Shown here one piece after another: positions 53,592-64,000 of a stretch of DNA of 64,000 bases. The stretch comes from Cordia subcordata (Eukaryota > Streptophyta > Magnoliopsida > Boraginales > Cordiaceae). Numbering within the stretch: position 1 is the stretch's first letter; every line of letters starts with the position of its first letter. The notes beneath the pieces are model-generated. The model made no database searches, had not been told where the DNA came from, and worked only from the letters and a program-made list of their open reading frames with translations. A program made the position numbers and the translations under genes. Location of the stretch: positions 28,910,001 through 28,974,000 of the forward strand of contig JAPTOF010000003.1 of assembly GCA_028554755.1 (NCBI GenBank). The letters are read 5' to 3'.

Positions 53592-55754
53592 CTAATATAA
53601 CACCCGAGTGATGCACAGGACAATTTTTAACTATATCAGTATTAGTAACAAATAAGCAAATAACCAAAAAGAATTTCAACTATCAATAAATATAAGAAAA
53701 AGCATCAAAACAATTCAATAGAATATTATAACACACTAAAGTATAGTCAATATAAAAAGTGATAGTATCTAATTAAAATTGTAAGAAAGAGTATAAATTA
53801 CATGAAACTTAATAATTACATGTTTTAAAAACTAATAATATGTTTAATAAACATCAGCATTCCAAATTAGAGAAAATTTAAATTCTCCTAAATTAACAGT
53901 GATTCAAGTTCACATACATGGTCTAGGTAGAGATTAAATGCACTTCGTACTACGGTCCAGCCTTTTGAAAGAAAAAAGGATCCATTGTGTCTAGTGCGAA
54001 CTTTGGCGTGCCTATATTTTAGTAGCCAATGTAATTTTTTCTATTATACCCAATTGAGTTGCGTCAACAAATTCTCTAGGAATTGGCTGGATCATATAAT
54101 TATAGATGAAGTTAACATTCACATTATATTAATCTGAATATGCAGATAACATGATAAAAATAAACATATAGCATATTTTACCAAATAATGAATGCGTTTA
54201 TTGCATGGCAATTTGACCAAGTGGACCTCATTGGGAAACTTATCAAATGTAACTTGTGGTTCTCCAACTGATGGTTTAGTGTGAAAACCAATTACACCAA
54301 AACCAATTAAGGAAGAAAAAAAATTGCATATATTATTGTAAAGAGTGCAATATGTACACAAATAGAAAACAAAGTTATTAGGAAACAAAACTTGCAAAAT
54401 AGATAGATTGGCAAAAAAATTATGATGAACTGAAAATCCATTTTAGTAGCAATAGTTGAATAGAAAATCACAATGAAAGCATACTTAGTATTAGAGGAAA
54501 TCTAGAATGTGTTAGACGATTTGGAGAAATAAAACTATCAGCTCTATAAAAATTAACAAACAATAGCTATTTAAAGCAAAATACTAAGCAGTAAGTGGAG
54601 GGCGAGAACGCATGATCATTAATTAGCCAATATTTTGGCTAAACACTCAGCAGTAGCCAATATTTGAAGCATCATCAATGTAGGAATAACACCAGGAAAA
54701 CAAAATTGATAAAATAGAACCCATATACGAACCAAGTAAACCATTAAAAAGACATTGGAAAAGAGATAATATATAACAACAGAATATGATACAACCGTTT
54801 GTCAAGAGAAAGTGGTGGAACATAAGCATACCATGAAATTAAGTAACATAAATTTGATATAATTAAAAAATAATAGATTATAAAGAATAGGCCAACTAAA
54901 ACGTATGATAAAGAAAACCATCAGACAATTCACAAGAGCAGATTTAGTAAAGCATCTAAAAGCCCAAGTAAAATCCAATTAAGCTCAGAATTAAGGCACC
55001 TACCTAATGTAGTCAAGTTTTGTAGGAAGATTTAAAGCGAAAGGCTAATGAGGTTAATACAAAGTAAAGATATCATTCGTTCAAATGCTACATATAAGAG
55101 AAATTCATTTAAAATAATGATAACACCAATAAAAAGCAAAGATATCATTAGTTCATATGCTATGTGAAAAAAATAACACATGCAAATACACCAATATTCT
55201 AAGCAATTAAACACAACTGCTTCCACAAGTAGACACACCACGCAGCACACGAATAAAATAAAGAAGGTGATTGTTACCGTAACGAAAGAGCAAGATCAAA
55301 TCAAAATTTATAGATGTAATAGCCAATAAAATATGGGAAAATCAAAAGTCTCTACACATAATGGACAAAATCACGCACAGCAAAATGTAACTGTAGATAT
55401 AGAGGTGGCCATATTTGAATTAGTATTAAATAACGACATAAACATGAAAAAATTAAAGAATTTTCCATTATAATGGAATTGATTGAAATCTACAAAATCA
55501 AAATTTAAAGTATAATGCAGGATTTGCAATGAGACATAAAAGATATATATGACAAGCATAACATCTACCACTGATTTTGTGAAATAAGGTTTTTGCACAA
55601 AAAGACAATGAGGAAAATGAGGGTCAATAATGAAAATAATAATATTAATATAGGGATAAAAGAGTCTTTAAGCATGGCGTGAAAAGCTTGTTTTTTAGAG
55701 CTTCACGTGGCAGCACATAATTGCATCTTATTTTGCTTTATTATATAGTATAGA
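53592..55754 (-). mobile_element. Non-autonomous Helitron in intron 7 of GH1 gene 2, antisense
   Basis: On the minus strand it starts TCTATACTATATAATAAAG (right edge 55,754), the same start as the Helitron at 15,718. It ends CACTCGGGTGTTATATTAG (left edge 53,592), with a decayed hairpin and TTAG instead of CTAG. The host bases are A and T. Gene 1's intron 7 (108 bp) is the empty site. The 2.16-kb body has no helicase; a minus-strand 92-codon frame (KPSVGEPQVTFDKF) is unrecognised. Confidence 0.8.
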
Positions 55755-55901
55755 TATATAAAATATCTGATCCTAAACTTTTCCTATAAGTCTTTCCAGA
55801 ATAATAATACATTAATTTTCAGTATGATCGAGAAATAATCAATGCTGACTTGTTGTGCAAATTCAAGACACTAACCTAGCTAAATATATATTAATTCAAT
55901 G

Positions 55902-55904
<3 letters not shown>

Positions 55905-55934
<30 letters not shown>
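55905..55934. repeat. (TA)n tract before exon 8
   Basis: About 14 TA units end 4 bp before the exon 8 acceptor (GTAG, 55,935-55,938). The polypyrimidine tract is therefore poor, which could weaken splicing. Confidence 0.85.
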
Positions 55935-55937
<3 letters not shown>

Positions 55938-58130
55938 GGAGAATCAAAAGGGTCAAATTGGTATTGTCCTGTATACATATTGGTATGTCCCTGATTCCGA
56001 CCTTCCAAACGATAAAGAAGCAGCACAACGAGCTCTGGATTTCGAACTTGGATGGTGAGAATTCGACCTTTTTTTTTTTTTTTTTTGGGTTAGTCTAAAC
56101 AGGAATACATTATTGAAAAATTTTCTTTCACTAAAAATCACAAATTTAAAGTTTCGAATGGCTGTTCCTCCACCACACAAAGCTCTATGTCACAATTAAG
56201 GTTAGATAGGTCAATCGATGAAAAGAAAATTTACCCTTAAAATATTTTCTATTTGTTCTTTCTCAAATGTGTCAATAGGTTTTTACCCCCCGTAGCAACT
56301 GGGAATTATCCAGAAAATATGCGAAAATTTGTGACGGATGGTCGGCTTCCTGAGTTTACTGAAGAAGAATCTGCTTTGCTGAAAGGATCATTCGATTTTA
56401 TTGGATCCAACTATTACTCAGCTCGGTTTGCAGCTGATAATCCGCACGCTAGACCCGAAGACTATTACTCAGATCAACATGTCACTATCAAAAGTAAGTA
56501 AAGAAAAAGAAAAAGTATTAATTTGTTTGCATCTTTTTAAAGCAACGGAAACCCAAACAATGATTCCATCGCGTTCAAAAAGAAAAGAAAAGAAAAGAAA
56601 AGAAAAAAAAAACCTAATGATTCTTGTATCTTATTTGTGCAGCTCAGCAAGGTCGTGTCACTATTGGCGAGCCGGTAAGGAGTAATTGTAAAAATTATAC
56701 ATGTCAATTATATGGAACAGTAACACATAAATATTTTAATGTCAGAGATATTTGGAACTTTATTATTTTCACAATTGAAGAAATAGATTTGTACTTTGAT
56801 CTATTGTAGCCATTCGATTGAGACTCTAATATTATAAATAAGAAGAATACTGAGTTCTTTCTCTTTCGTACTTTGCCCTTGAAGTACGTCGATTGATAGA
56901 ACGTATGCTATTATTTTTGTTTTTGCATGTAGAGGGAGAACCAGATTCTGTAATACGTGATGGTATATATAAAATTAACGGGTGCCATCCATCAGATATA
57001 CCTTATCAAAAAAGTTCCTCTTCATCAACCAATAGAATTTAAATAATTAATTTAATTATTAAATTCATAATTAATTATCAAATAGATAATTATTTAATCA
57101 CATGGACCATAATTCTAACCGTAATACAATATAATTCAACTTCTCGTAGAAGCACCCACCTAAGTATCTCCCTCTTACATTGCAAAAGATGTATTTCTCT
57201 TAAAGAAGGATAATCATGATACAAGACTCTAAAGCTATATAGACAGGAAGTAAAGCAATTAATTTGTTTTCCCACTAATATTGTCATCTTGGTAATAGAA
57301 GAATCTAAGATAAACTATTGTGTTTTTAGTCCGCACTTTTTGTGGATTTATTCATTTTTAATAACGGATATAAAATAATCTAGTCAGGGATCTTCTAAAA
57401 TTTACAAATATATCTCATTTTAAACGTAAATTATTTGACAAGCAAATATGTAAACTAAAAGTAACTATGTAATCACTAATATAAAATCCCTCATAATTTT
57501 AAAGTAGAAGAAATCTTCTATATACTTTCATATTCAAAAAAGTCTTACTCAACTTCCATATTTCGTGCTATACCCCTTTTCCTCTCCTTTTTTTTTTTTC
57601 CTTTTCTAATTAATATATCCTTTTTGTGGTAAAAGTTAATCTCTTTATTTGATCCTTTGCAGACGCCCATTGATTGGCATTATGTATATCCGAGAGGAAT
57701 CATGGATTTGTTGGTCTACATAAAGATAAGATATAATAATCCAACTATTTATATCACAGAAACTGGTATACTTACTAGACTCTCAGTATTTAATTAAGGT
57801 CTTTCGAATGCTAATTACTATCATATTTATCACTTGTGAAATGTCAAATTGTTGTAAATTTGTTCCAAAATAATTTCTTTGAACTAGTTTATGCACAATT
57901 ATTTAATTCATATATATGAGTGCCATTAGTATATTTGTTTAATTTGTAGTGGAGTTGTCAAAATGTTATAGAAATTACAAAGAAATTTTTATTTAACTAC
58001 TGTATCATTATTATTTTGTAGGTATCCCTGATGTAGATGATGAAGATTTACCACTCGAAAAAGCACTCTTCGACCCTAAGAGAGTATCTTTTTACTTTGA
58101 CCACCTTTGGTACGTTAAGGTAGCTATATG

Positions 58131-58136
58131 GCAAGT
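58131..58136 (+). other. GC-type splice donor, intron 12 of GH1 gene 2
   Basis: Exon 12 ends 'gctatatg' and the intron starts GCAAGT, where gene 1 has GTAAGT. GC-AG introns are a minor but functional class, and the rest of the donor matches consensus. The exon length (109 nt) confirms the position. Confidence 0.85.
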
Positions 58137-58455
58137 ATTTTCTGCCTTAATCGATAACATGCAAATACTTGATGCATGTATAGCGTTCTAGTGAATTTTA
58201 TTGTTGTGATACTAATGTCACAAGAAATTGATAAATTAGCATAAAAATTATTCCAGAAATTCGGTATCCTATACAAAGAAGGGTAAAAGTGGACACTCAA
58301 TGAAGGCAGTATTCACGATGGGCAAAGTTTGTCATTTTCGGCATGCACTGATATGATAAAATTGCATGCTCCTTATGAATAGTTGAATATGAAGAAGAAT
58401 TGGGAACATATGTTCTAAGTGACTTTTGCGAGGATTTTCGAACAAGTATAAATAA

Positions 58456-58461
<6 letters not shown>

Positions 58462-58491
<30 letters not shown>
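58462..58491. repeat. (AT)n microsatellite in intron 12
   Basis: About 15 AT units. Confidence 0.95.
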
Positions 58492-58494
<3 letters not shown>

Positions 58495-58829
58495 CTTCAA
58501 TTATCCTCCTAAAAATGAAGGACTTAAAACCAATGTGCTCTATTACCAAATTAATTTCCATATAGAGCATAGAGAAGCATGGACTCAAGCAACTGTATTC
58601 CTAATTTTTCAAATTTCTTTGCTTTTTGACTTAATGTTACAGGTTTGGCGTAAATGTGAAAGGATTCTTTCAATGGTCTCTCTTGGATAACTTCGAGTGG
58701 AGTTCTGGTTTCAAATATCGATTCGGCATAATCTATTTGAACTTCAAGGAAAATGAAAATAATAACCCATCAGCAAGACACCTCAAATTCTCTGCAAAAT
58801 GGTTCAAGTTTCTTCTTGAAAAATAAAAT

Positions 58830-60430
58830 AGCCCTTATAAGAGAAATAAGTTATCATCAACTTGATCACTTGTATTATTTACTGTTTTCCTTAGCGGGTA
58901 GTTTATGTCTCATCCTTTCCGGTCACTTGATTGGGCTGATGGCCACTAAATAGGAAGTTTTTATGTTAGCTTGTCATCCTAGTCTGTAAGAGAACTCTCT
59001 TTATGTGTGGGGCAGTGATCAAACCCTTCTTTTGATATCATAATAAGATTTCCGCTTTGCTTTCTTTAATTTTATATTTAACAGATTTTCGTATGTAATT
59101 TTCAAAAATACTCCAGATGTCGTATATAATGAGACTTCCATTTTGCTTTCTTTGTATTTCCTGATTTTCATGTACGAGTTTGAGAAATACTCCAAATGTT
59201 GGTACTTGTGTCGCAGATGTTTCTCCTATCCAATCACTTTTGAATTTTTAATATATGCAAACGTCATTGTCTTGAAAATTTTTTCTATATTGAACAACAA
59301 AGGCTCTCCACAAGATAGAGGCTTCAAAGTCCGTTAATCAGCCAATTATAGAAATCACATGAGAGCAATTAGCTAATAAAACAAATAATAGGGGTAAAGT
59401 GTCACTTTTTGAAAAGCATATGAAGATAATGTAATAAATTTTAAAACAAATTAAACAAATCACAATAGGATAATGTACACTTTACCCATTTTTTCTTTAT
59501 AATTCAAAACAAGTCGAAGTCCTGACTACAACTAATAAAAATTTATCAACTATTGCTGAGATATTAACATATAGATTTTACGGTTGAAACAGTGAACCTT
59601 TGTCTTTACTATAAAATGGAAGAGGAGCTGAGTAAGATCTTCTTTTGCTTCTTATTTCTTCTGTTATCTGTTCGTCCTCTCTCCTTTTATAACTAGAATG
59701 ATTTAGGGCCAATTTGGTTTTCGAGTTGGGGCCAATTTCGTTTTATGTTTGGGAGGGTCAAACAACTTCTATACGATCTAAAGTTTCATCTCGAGGGAAA
59801 AAAAAAAAGAAAAAAGAAGTGTTTATTTTACATCCAGAGCTTAATTTGAACTCAAAATCAACAGAATTTTAAGTTAAAGAAAAAAGTTAAAATTTTCTAC
59901 TTCTTTTATCATTTGCCCTATGGAGTTTTTGAAATTTGTTTGGTTCATTTTAACGTGCATTCCTGTCTGATAAATTGATATAGTTGCACAATATCACCAG
60001 GCTTCATAGCTCTGTCTCATGGTTCGCGGTCTTGATAAACGCAATTTATATCATGCTCATTCACCATAATGCTTTTCCATATTTTCTCACCTTTGTTCAG
60101 AATATTAATACTACTTTTTTAGAATATTAATACTGTTTGTCCACAATATTAATATTAGTTATTCACAATATTAATATTGTGTGAGTCTGTGTATATGAAC
60201 GTGTTCTTTGTGTATATTTATGTGCCAGAATAGTAAACAAATATATCTTAGGTGATGAACTAATAATTTATGAAAAATGGTAAAAAAAAGGTTGTAAACA
60301 ATTTAATTGACGTGTTTGTTTATAATTTTTATATTATTTGTTCATAAATTTTATGATCTTTATTCACTGAAGATACACTATGTTTAGTAGGTATATAATT
60401 CTTAAGGTGCATGGTATAACTTCTCCTTGG
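58830..60430. other. 3' flank of GH1 gene 2 and intergenic sequence
   Basis: 58,970-59,200 matches the shared 3' flank ('gagaactctcttt', 'aataagatttccgctttgctttc'). 60,060-60,360 pairs with 43,330-43,600. 59,700-59,960 shows nothing. No further gene is seen. Confidence 0.6.
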
Positions 60431-60443
60431 TAGAGTTTGTCTA

Positions 60444-61206
60444 GGGCAAATCACTTTTTCCCCCAATGAGTTTTAAGCTAAATCCCAAACCCGCCCAAGA
60501 AATTTTAGTTTTACCCATATTCCCCCATGATTTTAATTTTGCTAAATAAAGCCTTGTGTTAAAGGCATCTTTGTCCCTTTTATATTATTTTTATAACCCA
60601 AAAAAGAAAAGAAAAAGAAAAAGAAAAAGAAAAAGGAAAGTAGTAGACAAAACAATTAATAAAATTATTCAATTAATGAGACAAAGATAAAATAAAGAAT
60701 CAAAAAATAATAATTTCGAACTAAAAAGAAAAAGATAAAAAAGCTACTTATGTTATAAAAACCGCACTATACACACTATTAAAGAAAAATTAAATTCACT
60801 TTAAAATAATATTTTTCTAATATATACATCACAAAGTGAAACATTTTTTTCCTATCCTAGTGAACTATGTTTAATTTCAACCGGCTAACCATTTAGAAAT
60901 AAAAATAAAAAAATCAAATTGTACAAAATTAAGAAAAAATGTAAATAAAATATTCTTATATATGTGTGTGTGTGTGCACGTGTTTTTTTGTGTGTGTGTG
61001 TCTATATATATAATTAATTAATATTTTATCTCATAGTATAACTTTTTATAATGAACTAACAATTTAAAAACATAAAAGAAAATCTAAAAGAAGAACTAGA
61101 TAAGGCATTGTTTGGTAAAACGTAATATCATGAAGAAAAGTAGGCAAAACTTTATGAGGGAGTTTGGGATTTATGTTACAACTCATGGGGGAAATGGCAT
61201 TCTCCC
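60444..61206. mobile_element. Mutator-like MITE, family B copy 3
   Basis: It starts GGGCAAATCACTTTTTCCCC and ends CATGGGGGAAATGGCATTCTCCC-like (inverted). Flanks AGTTTGTCTA (60,434) and AATTTGGCTA (61,207) agree at 8 of 10 positions, a decayed 9-10 bp target duplication. It has no coding capacity. Confidence 0.7.
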
Positions 61207-64000
61207 AATTTGGCTATAAATGTAGGCTCATATCTTTTGCAAGAAATAATTTGTTTCTGTAAAATATTTCTAGCCTATTTTTGTGTATCAACTGTATCGA
61301 CCAGTTGTGCTCGGAATAAAACTTAAGTGGGCTCAGATAAAGCGCCAAAAATAAAGTGATATCCGAGCCTTGCGGGTTCACAGGAAGCATACCTGAACAG
61401 CAACAAAAATTTCTGTAGTCCCTCGGTGTTGTTTTGTTTGTTCAAGTGCGGGAGGTCAAGTTAGAAAAGCCGTTTCCTCTATTAATACCACAGAAACAAG
61501 AACCTCACAGTGCATTGCATCTTGTTCAGCTGTGCTTATTTGGATGCTTATAAGCAATCTTACCGGATGCTTATAAGCAATCTTACCAACTTTTCATAGG
61601 GAGTGCTCATAAGCACAAAAAATAAGTACTGCCAAGCACCCTCTCATTTGTCATGTTCCGGCTGCTAAATGATTAAAGCGTTCCTTGCGCAAAAGGTCAG
61701 GAAAATTGGCAATGCAACAGGTGATCACGCTATCAAGCATTAGCAGACATGGAGTTAACTATAAATTCTCCAATTTGCCACTAGAAAAAACATACCACAT
61801 TCATGTATAGGAGTCGGAGCGAGTTTGGCTTTTAGTTTGAAAACATTGCCGTATAAAAAAAGCCTTTTAAAAACTGATTTTTGGTTAAAAGGACTTTCGG
61901 TCAAAAATTAAATATGTTTGGTTATTTTTATATGAAACAAACTTTTATTAAATAAAATGATGTTTGGTTTTATATTTAAAAATATCAATTAGTTATCTAA
62001 ATTATTAAAAATACATTTTCAAACTTATAATAATAAACTATTATTTGCTCTACATGCATGATATAAATGAAAGCTCATTAAAATACATTAATAATAAATA
62101 AATTATTGTTAAATTAAAAATTAAAATATATTATTAAATTATTAAAAAATCAAATGATTATTTTTAATTGAATTATTATTTGTTTTCGTTATTACCTTTT
62201 TGTTCATGTTTCAGTTAACTAAATTAACTTGGTTATTTGTTATTATATTTTATTATTTTTTTATTTTATCTTCATTAAATTCAAAATTATTAATTTAAAT
62301 TTATTTTTAATTATTATATTTTATTATTTTATTTATTTTTAAGTATAATTAAAACTCAAGAATTATTAATGACAAAAATAATGAAGATACTTTTGTCAAA
62401 ATAATTTTTAAAACTCCTTCTTGCAAATTGCAAAAGGAAAAGTAAATTTTAGCTACTCTGTTTAAGCCTAAAACACTATTGACTTTGGGTTCAAACTAAA
62501 TTTTAAGATGAAAAACTGAACATTTTTTTTTTAATTTTTTTTCACAAAACGGACTGCTGCAAAAGTCAATTTGGCTTTCCAAATTAGAAAACCAAACTGA
62601 GCTCTTAGCAGTAGGAAACATGCAAAGAAACGAGAGAAAGAAAATGAACAGATAAAGTTTACCAAAGTACATTAACCGCTGGCTTGAAACTCGATACATT
62701 TATTCGAATTCCTGATCTTCTTAAATGTCCAAGAACTACCAAACGCGGCGTGTGGCTTGAGACATGAGAAACATAAGATGCCTTTTACTCTTTCTTCAAC
62801 AAAATTTGGACAATCATAAGATGCGTGATCGTGCATTTGTTTGCTCCGGCAAAGAATCTCGATGCCTGTGGTGTTTCAACTCTCCGACCAAGGAAAGAGA
62901 AAGCCAAATCCCTATAAGCCCTATACTTCAATACTTAGGTTGTAAATACCAGATGCTCACTATCTAAGAGAGATGGCTGTTGTAGTATTCAAATTCTCCA
63001 ACTATGCCAAAGAATGCATTCATGTCCTTACACCTGATAATTATTGCTTAAGTATCTCTTGAGGATATCCCTAATTCTGTTAATTGCAGAGTGTGTAAAT
63101 ATGTTTATAAACAGGATCATAGTTAATGCTACGCAAAGTTCCTTCGGTCTTGTTAGCCTAAAGATTCTTCATCCCTCTTGGTTTGTGATTATGGTCTAGA
63201 GTTCTAGACGAGTAGTGCGAGGCTGCATTTTGGCAAAACAAATTGCATTAGCCGCATTTCCACCATAAGACACTCCAATTATCTAGCAACTTTTTGTGGT
63301 TAAATATTATGCTAAACAGGTTCCTTAGTTGTTTCTTTTCTTCCTTTATTAAGTTCCTCTGTATATTAACATTGATAAAAAATTAACTAACTTCACAAAA
63401 TATCATTTATGTTCTAATTCCTTTTCTTTTGATTATAAGATTCATCTAAATTCGAATTTTTTCCCCTTTGATGAAGAGATTAATGTTGCAGTGGGTTTGG
63501 AAAATGTTTCTACCTTTTAAAATTAAAACAGAAACCCTCGGGGACATTCGGTTTGTGAAATTCTACAGGATTTTTGGAGAACAAAGTACGGTAAGTAATT
63601 TAAGCTTCCTATGTTTCGTTCACACAATAAAAAAAACATTCTTGAAAACATTTCATTTGAGAGAATCCAATATTCTCATGAAATCCTACTTTTTATTCCC
63701 ATGGGAGAATGTGGAATCTTAGGCTCTATTTAGTTATAGAAAAGTATTTTTTGTTTTTTAACTCTAGTTTCTTAAGAAAATTAGAGTTATTCTTATTTTC
63801 TATAAAAAAAAAAAACTGAGAAAACCGTAGCAAATATATTTATCAATTGAAAATGGAAAACAACTTTCTCTAGTATAAAGTTAGAAAATACATTGAAGAA
63901 TTTAGCATGATTTTCCAAGTTTAAAAAGTATTTAGATTAAATTTCAAAAAGAAGTTAAAATTTGGAAAAAAGTATTTCAACTTTTTCCAAAAATTAAACT
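61207..64000. other. Right-hand intergenic region
   Basis: 61,220-61,480 is less AT-rich but unrecognised. 61,530-61,650 has a short inverted structure with a tandem GGATGCTTATAAGCAATCTT. 61,980-62,400 is very AT-rich. 62,560-63,250 has moderate composition and no convincing frame. 63,380-63,510 matches 34,150-34,320, and 63,510-63,720 resembles 21,900-22,010 and 45,270-45,420. No gene is seen. Confidence 0.45.

Larger units (their letters stand above)
46306..58826 (+). pseudogene. Family 1 glycoside hydrolase, 13 exons, interrupted in exon 7 by a Copia element
   Basis: Exons: 46306-46419, 46516-46582, 46703-46755, 46866-46941, 47337-47405, 47499-47586, 47699-47844 + 53414-53526 (split exon 7), 55939-56054, 56279-56493, 56643-56674, 57663-57765, 58022-58130, 58643-58826. 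Ignoring the element and one TAGAG copy, these give 1,485 nt (494 residues) with no stop or frameshift. The family hydrolyses beta-glucosides. TVNEP (acid/base Glu182), HFDHP, NYY and YITETG (nucleophile Glu396; the usual Asn is Thr) are present. Exon lengths equal those of gene 1 except exons 1, 7 and 13. Intron 12 has a GC donor (GCAAGT). No signal peptide is visible. A reference model may show two shorter genes either side of the element. As it stands the allele should not give a full enzyme unless the element is removed from the RNA. Confidence 0.9.

Noticed and set aside
53333..53623. Minus-strand 96-codon frame across the 3' LTR and exon 7b
   Set aside because: Crosses an LTR and a microsatellite; antisense to real exon 7 sequence.

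Overview
This is plant nuclear DNA, very probably from a eudicot. It is AT-rich, its genes carry many GT-AG introns, and it holds Copia, Helitron, CACTA, Mutator-type and Tourist-type elements plus an endogenous pararetrovirus. I cannot name the species. The only host gene family I can recognise is glycoside hydrolase family 1 (GH1, beta-glucosidase). The window is a decayed tandem array of that family, built from repeated units (upstream block, TATA promoter, 13-exon gene, 3' flank) and heavily rearranged by transposons.

Region by region: (1) 1-12,100 holds the upstream block and the only intact gene. It is a 13-exon GH1 gene at 3,623-10,488 encoding 543 residues, with both catalytic glutamates present. 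(2) 12,100-20,050 is intergenic. It has two copies of a Mutator-like MITE with 9-bp target duplications, a broken exon 11-12 fragment, a small Helitron and a degraded CACTA element. (3) 20,050-34,800 carries three copies of an 'exon 5 + exon 6' cassette with the same internal breakpoints, two of them still behind a promoter. It also has the inverted partner of the exon 11-12 fragment (split by a solo LTR), an isolated last exon, and a 1.8-kb segmental duplication. (4) 35,400-38,150 is a rearranged endogenous caulimovirid on the minus strand. It sits where exon 13 of a minus-strand GH1 remnant should be. (5) 38,150-46,150 has a Helitron helicase remnant and repeats. (6) 46,160-58,826 is a second 13-exon GH1 gene. 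Its reading frame is undamaged except that a 5.56-kb Ty1/Copia element with a TAGAG target duplication sits inside exon 7; intron 7 also holds a 2.16-kb antisense Helitron. (7) 58,830-64,000 is 3' flank, a Mutator-like MITE and sequence resembling the material before other units, so the array may continue to the right.

How the parts relate: both long genes share exon lengths, intron phases and a promoter (TGACG-type motif about 40 bp before TATAAATA), so they are tandem paralogues. The fragments derive from the same family. Because array copies are homologous, several insertions can be checked against an empty paralogous site inside this same window. Coordinates were read by eye; exon junctions of the two main genes were checked for frame (1,632 nt and 1,485 nt after setting the Copia element aside, both multiples of three).
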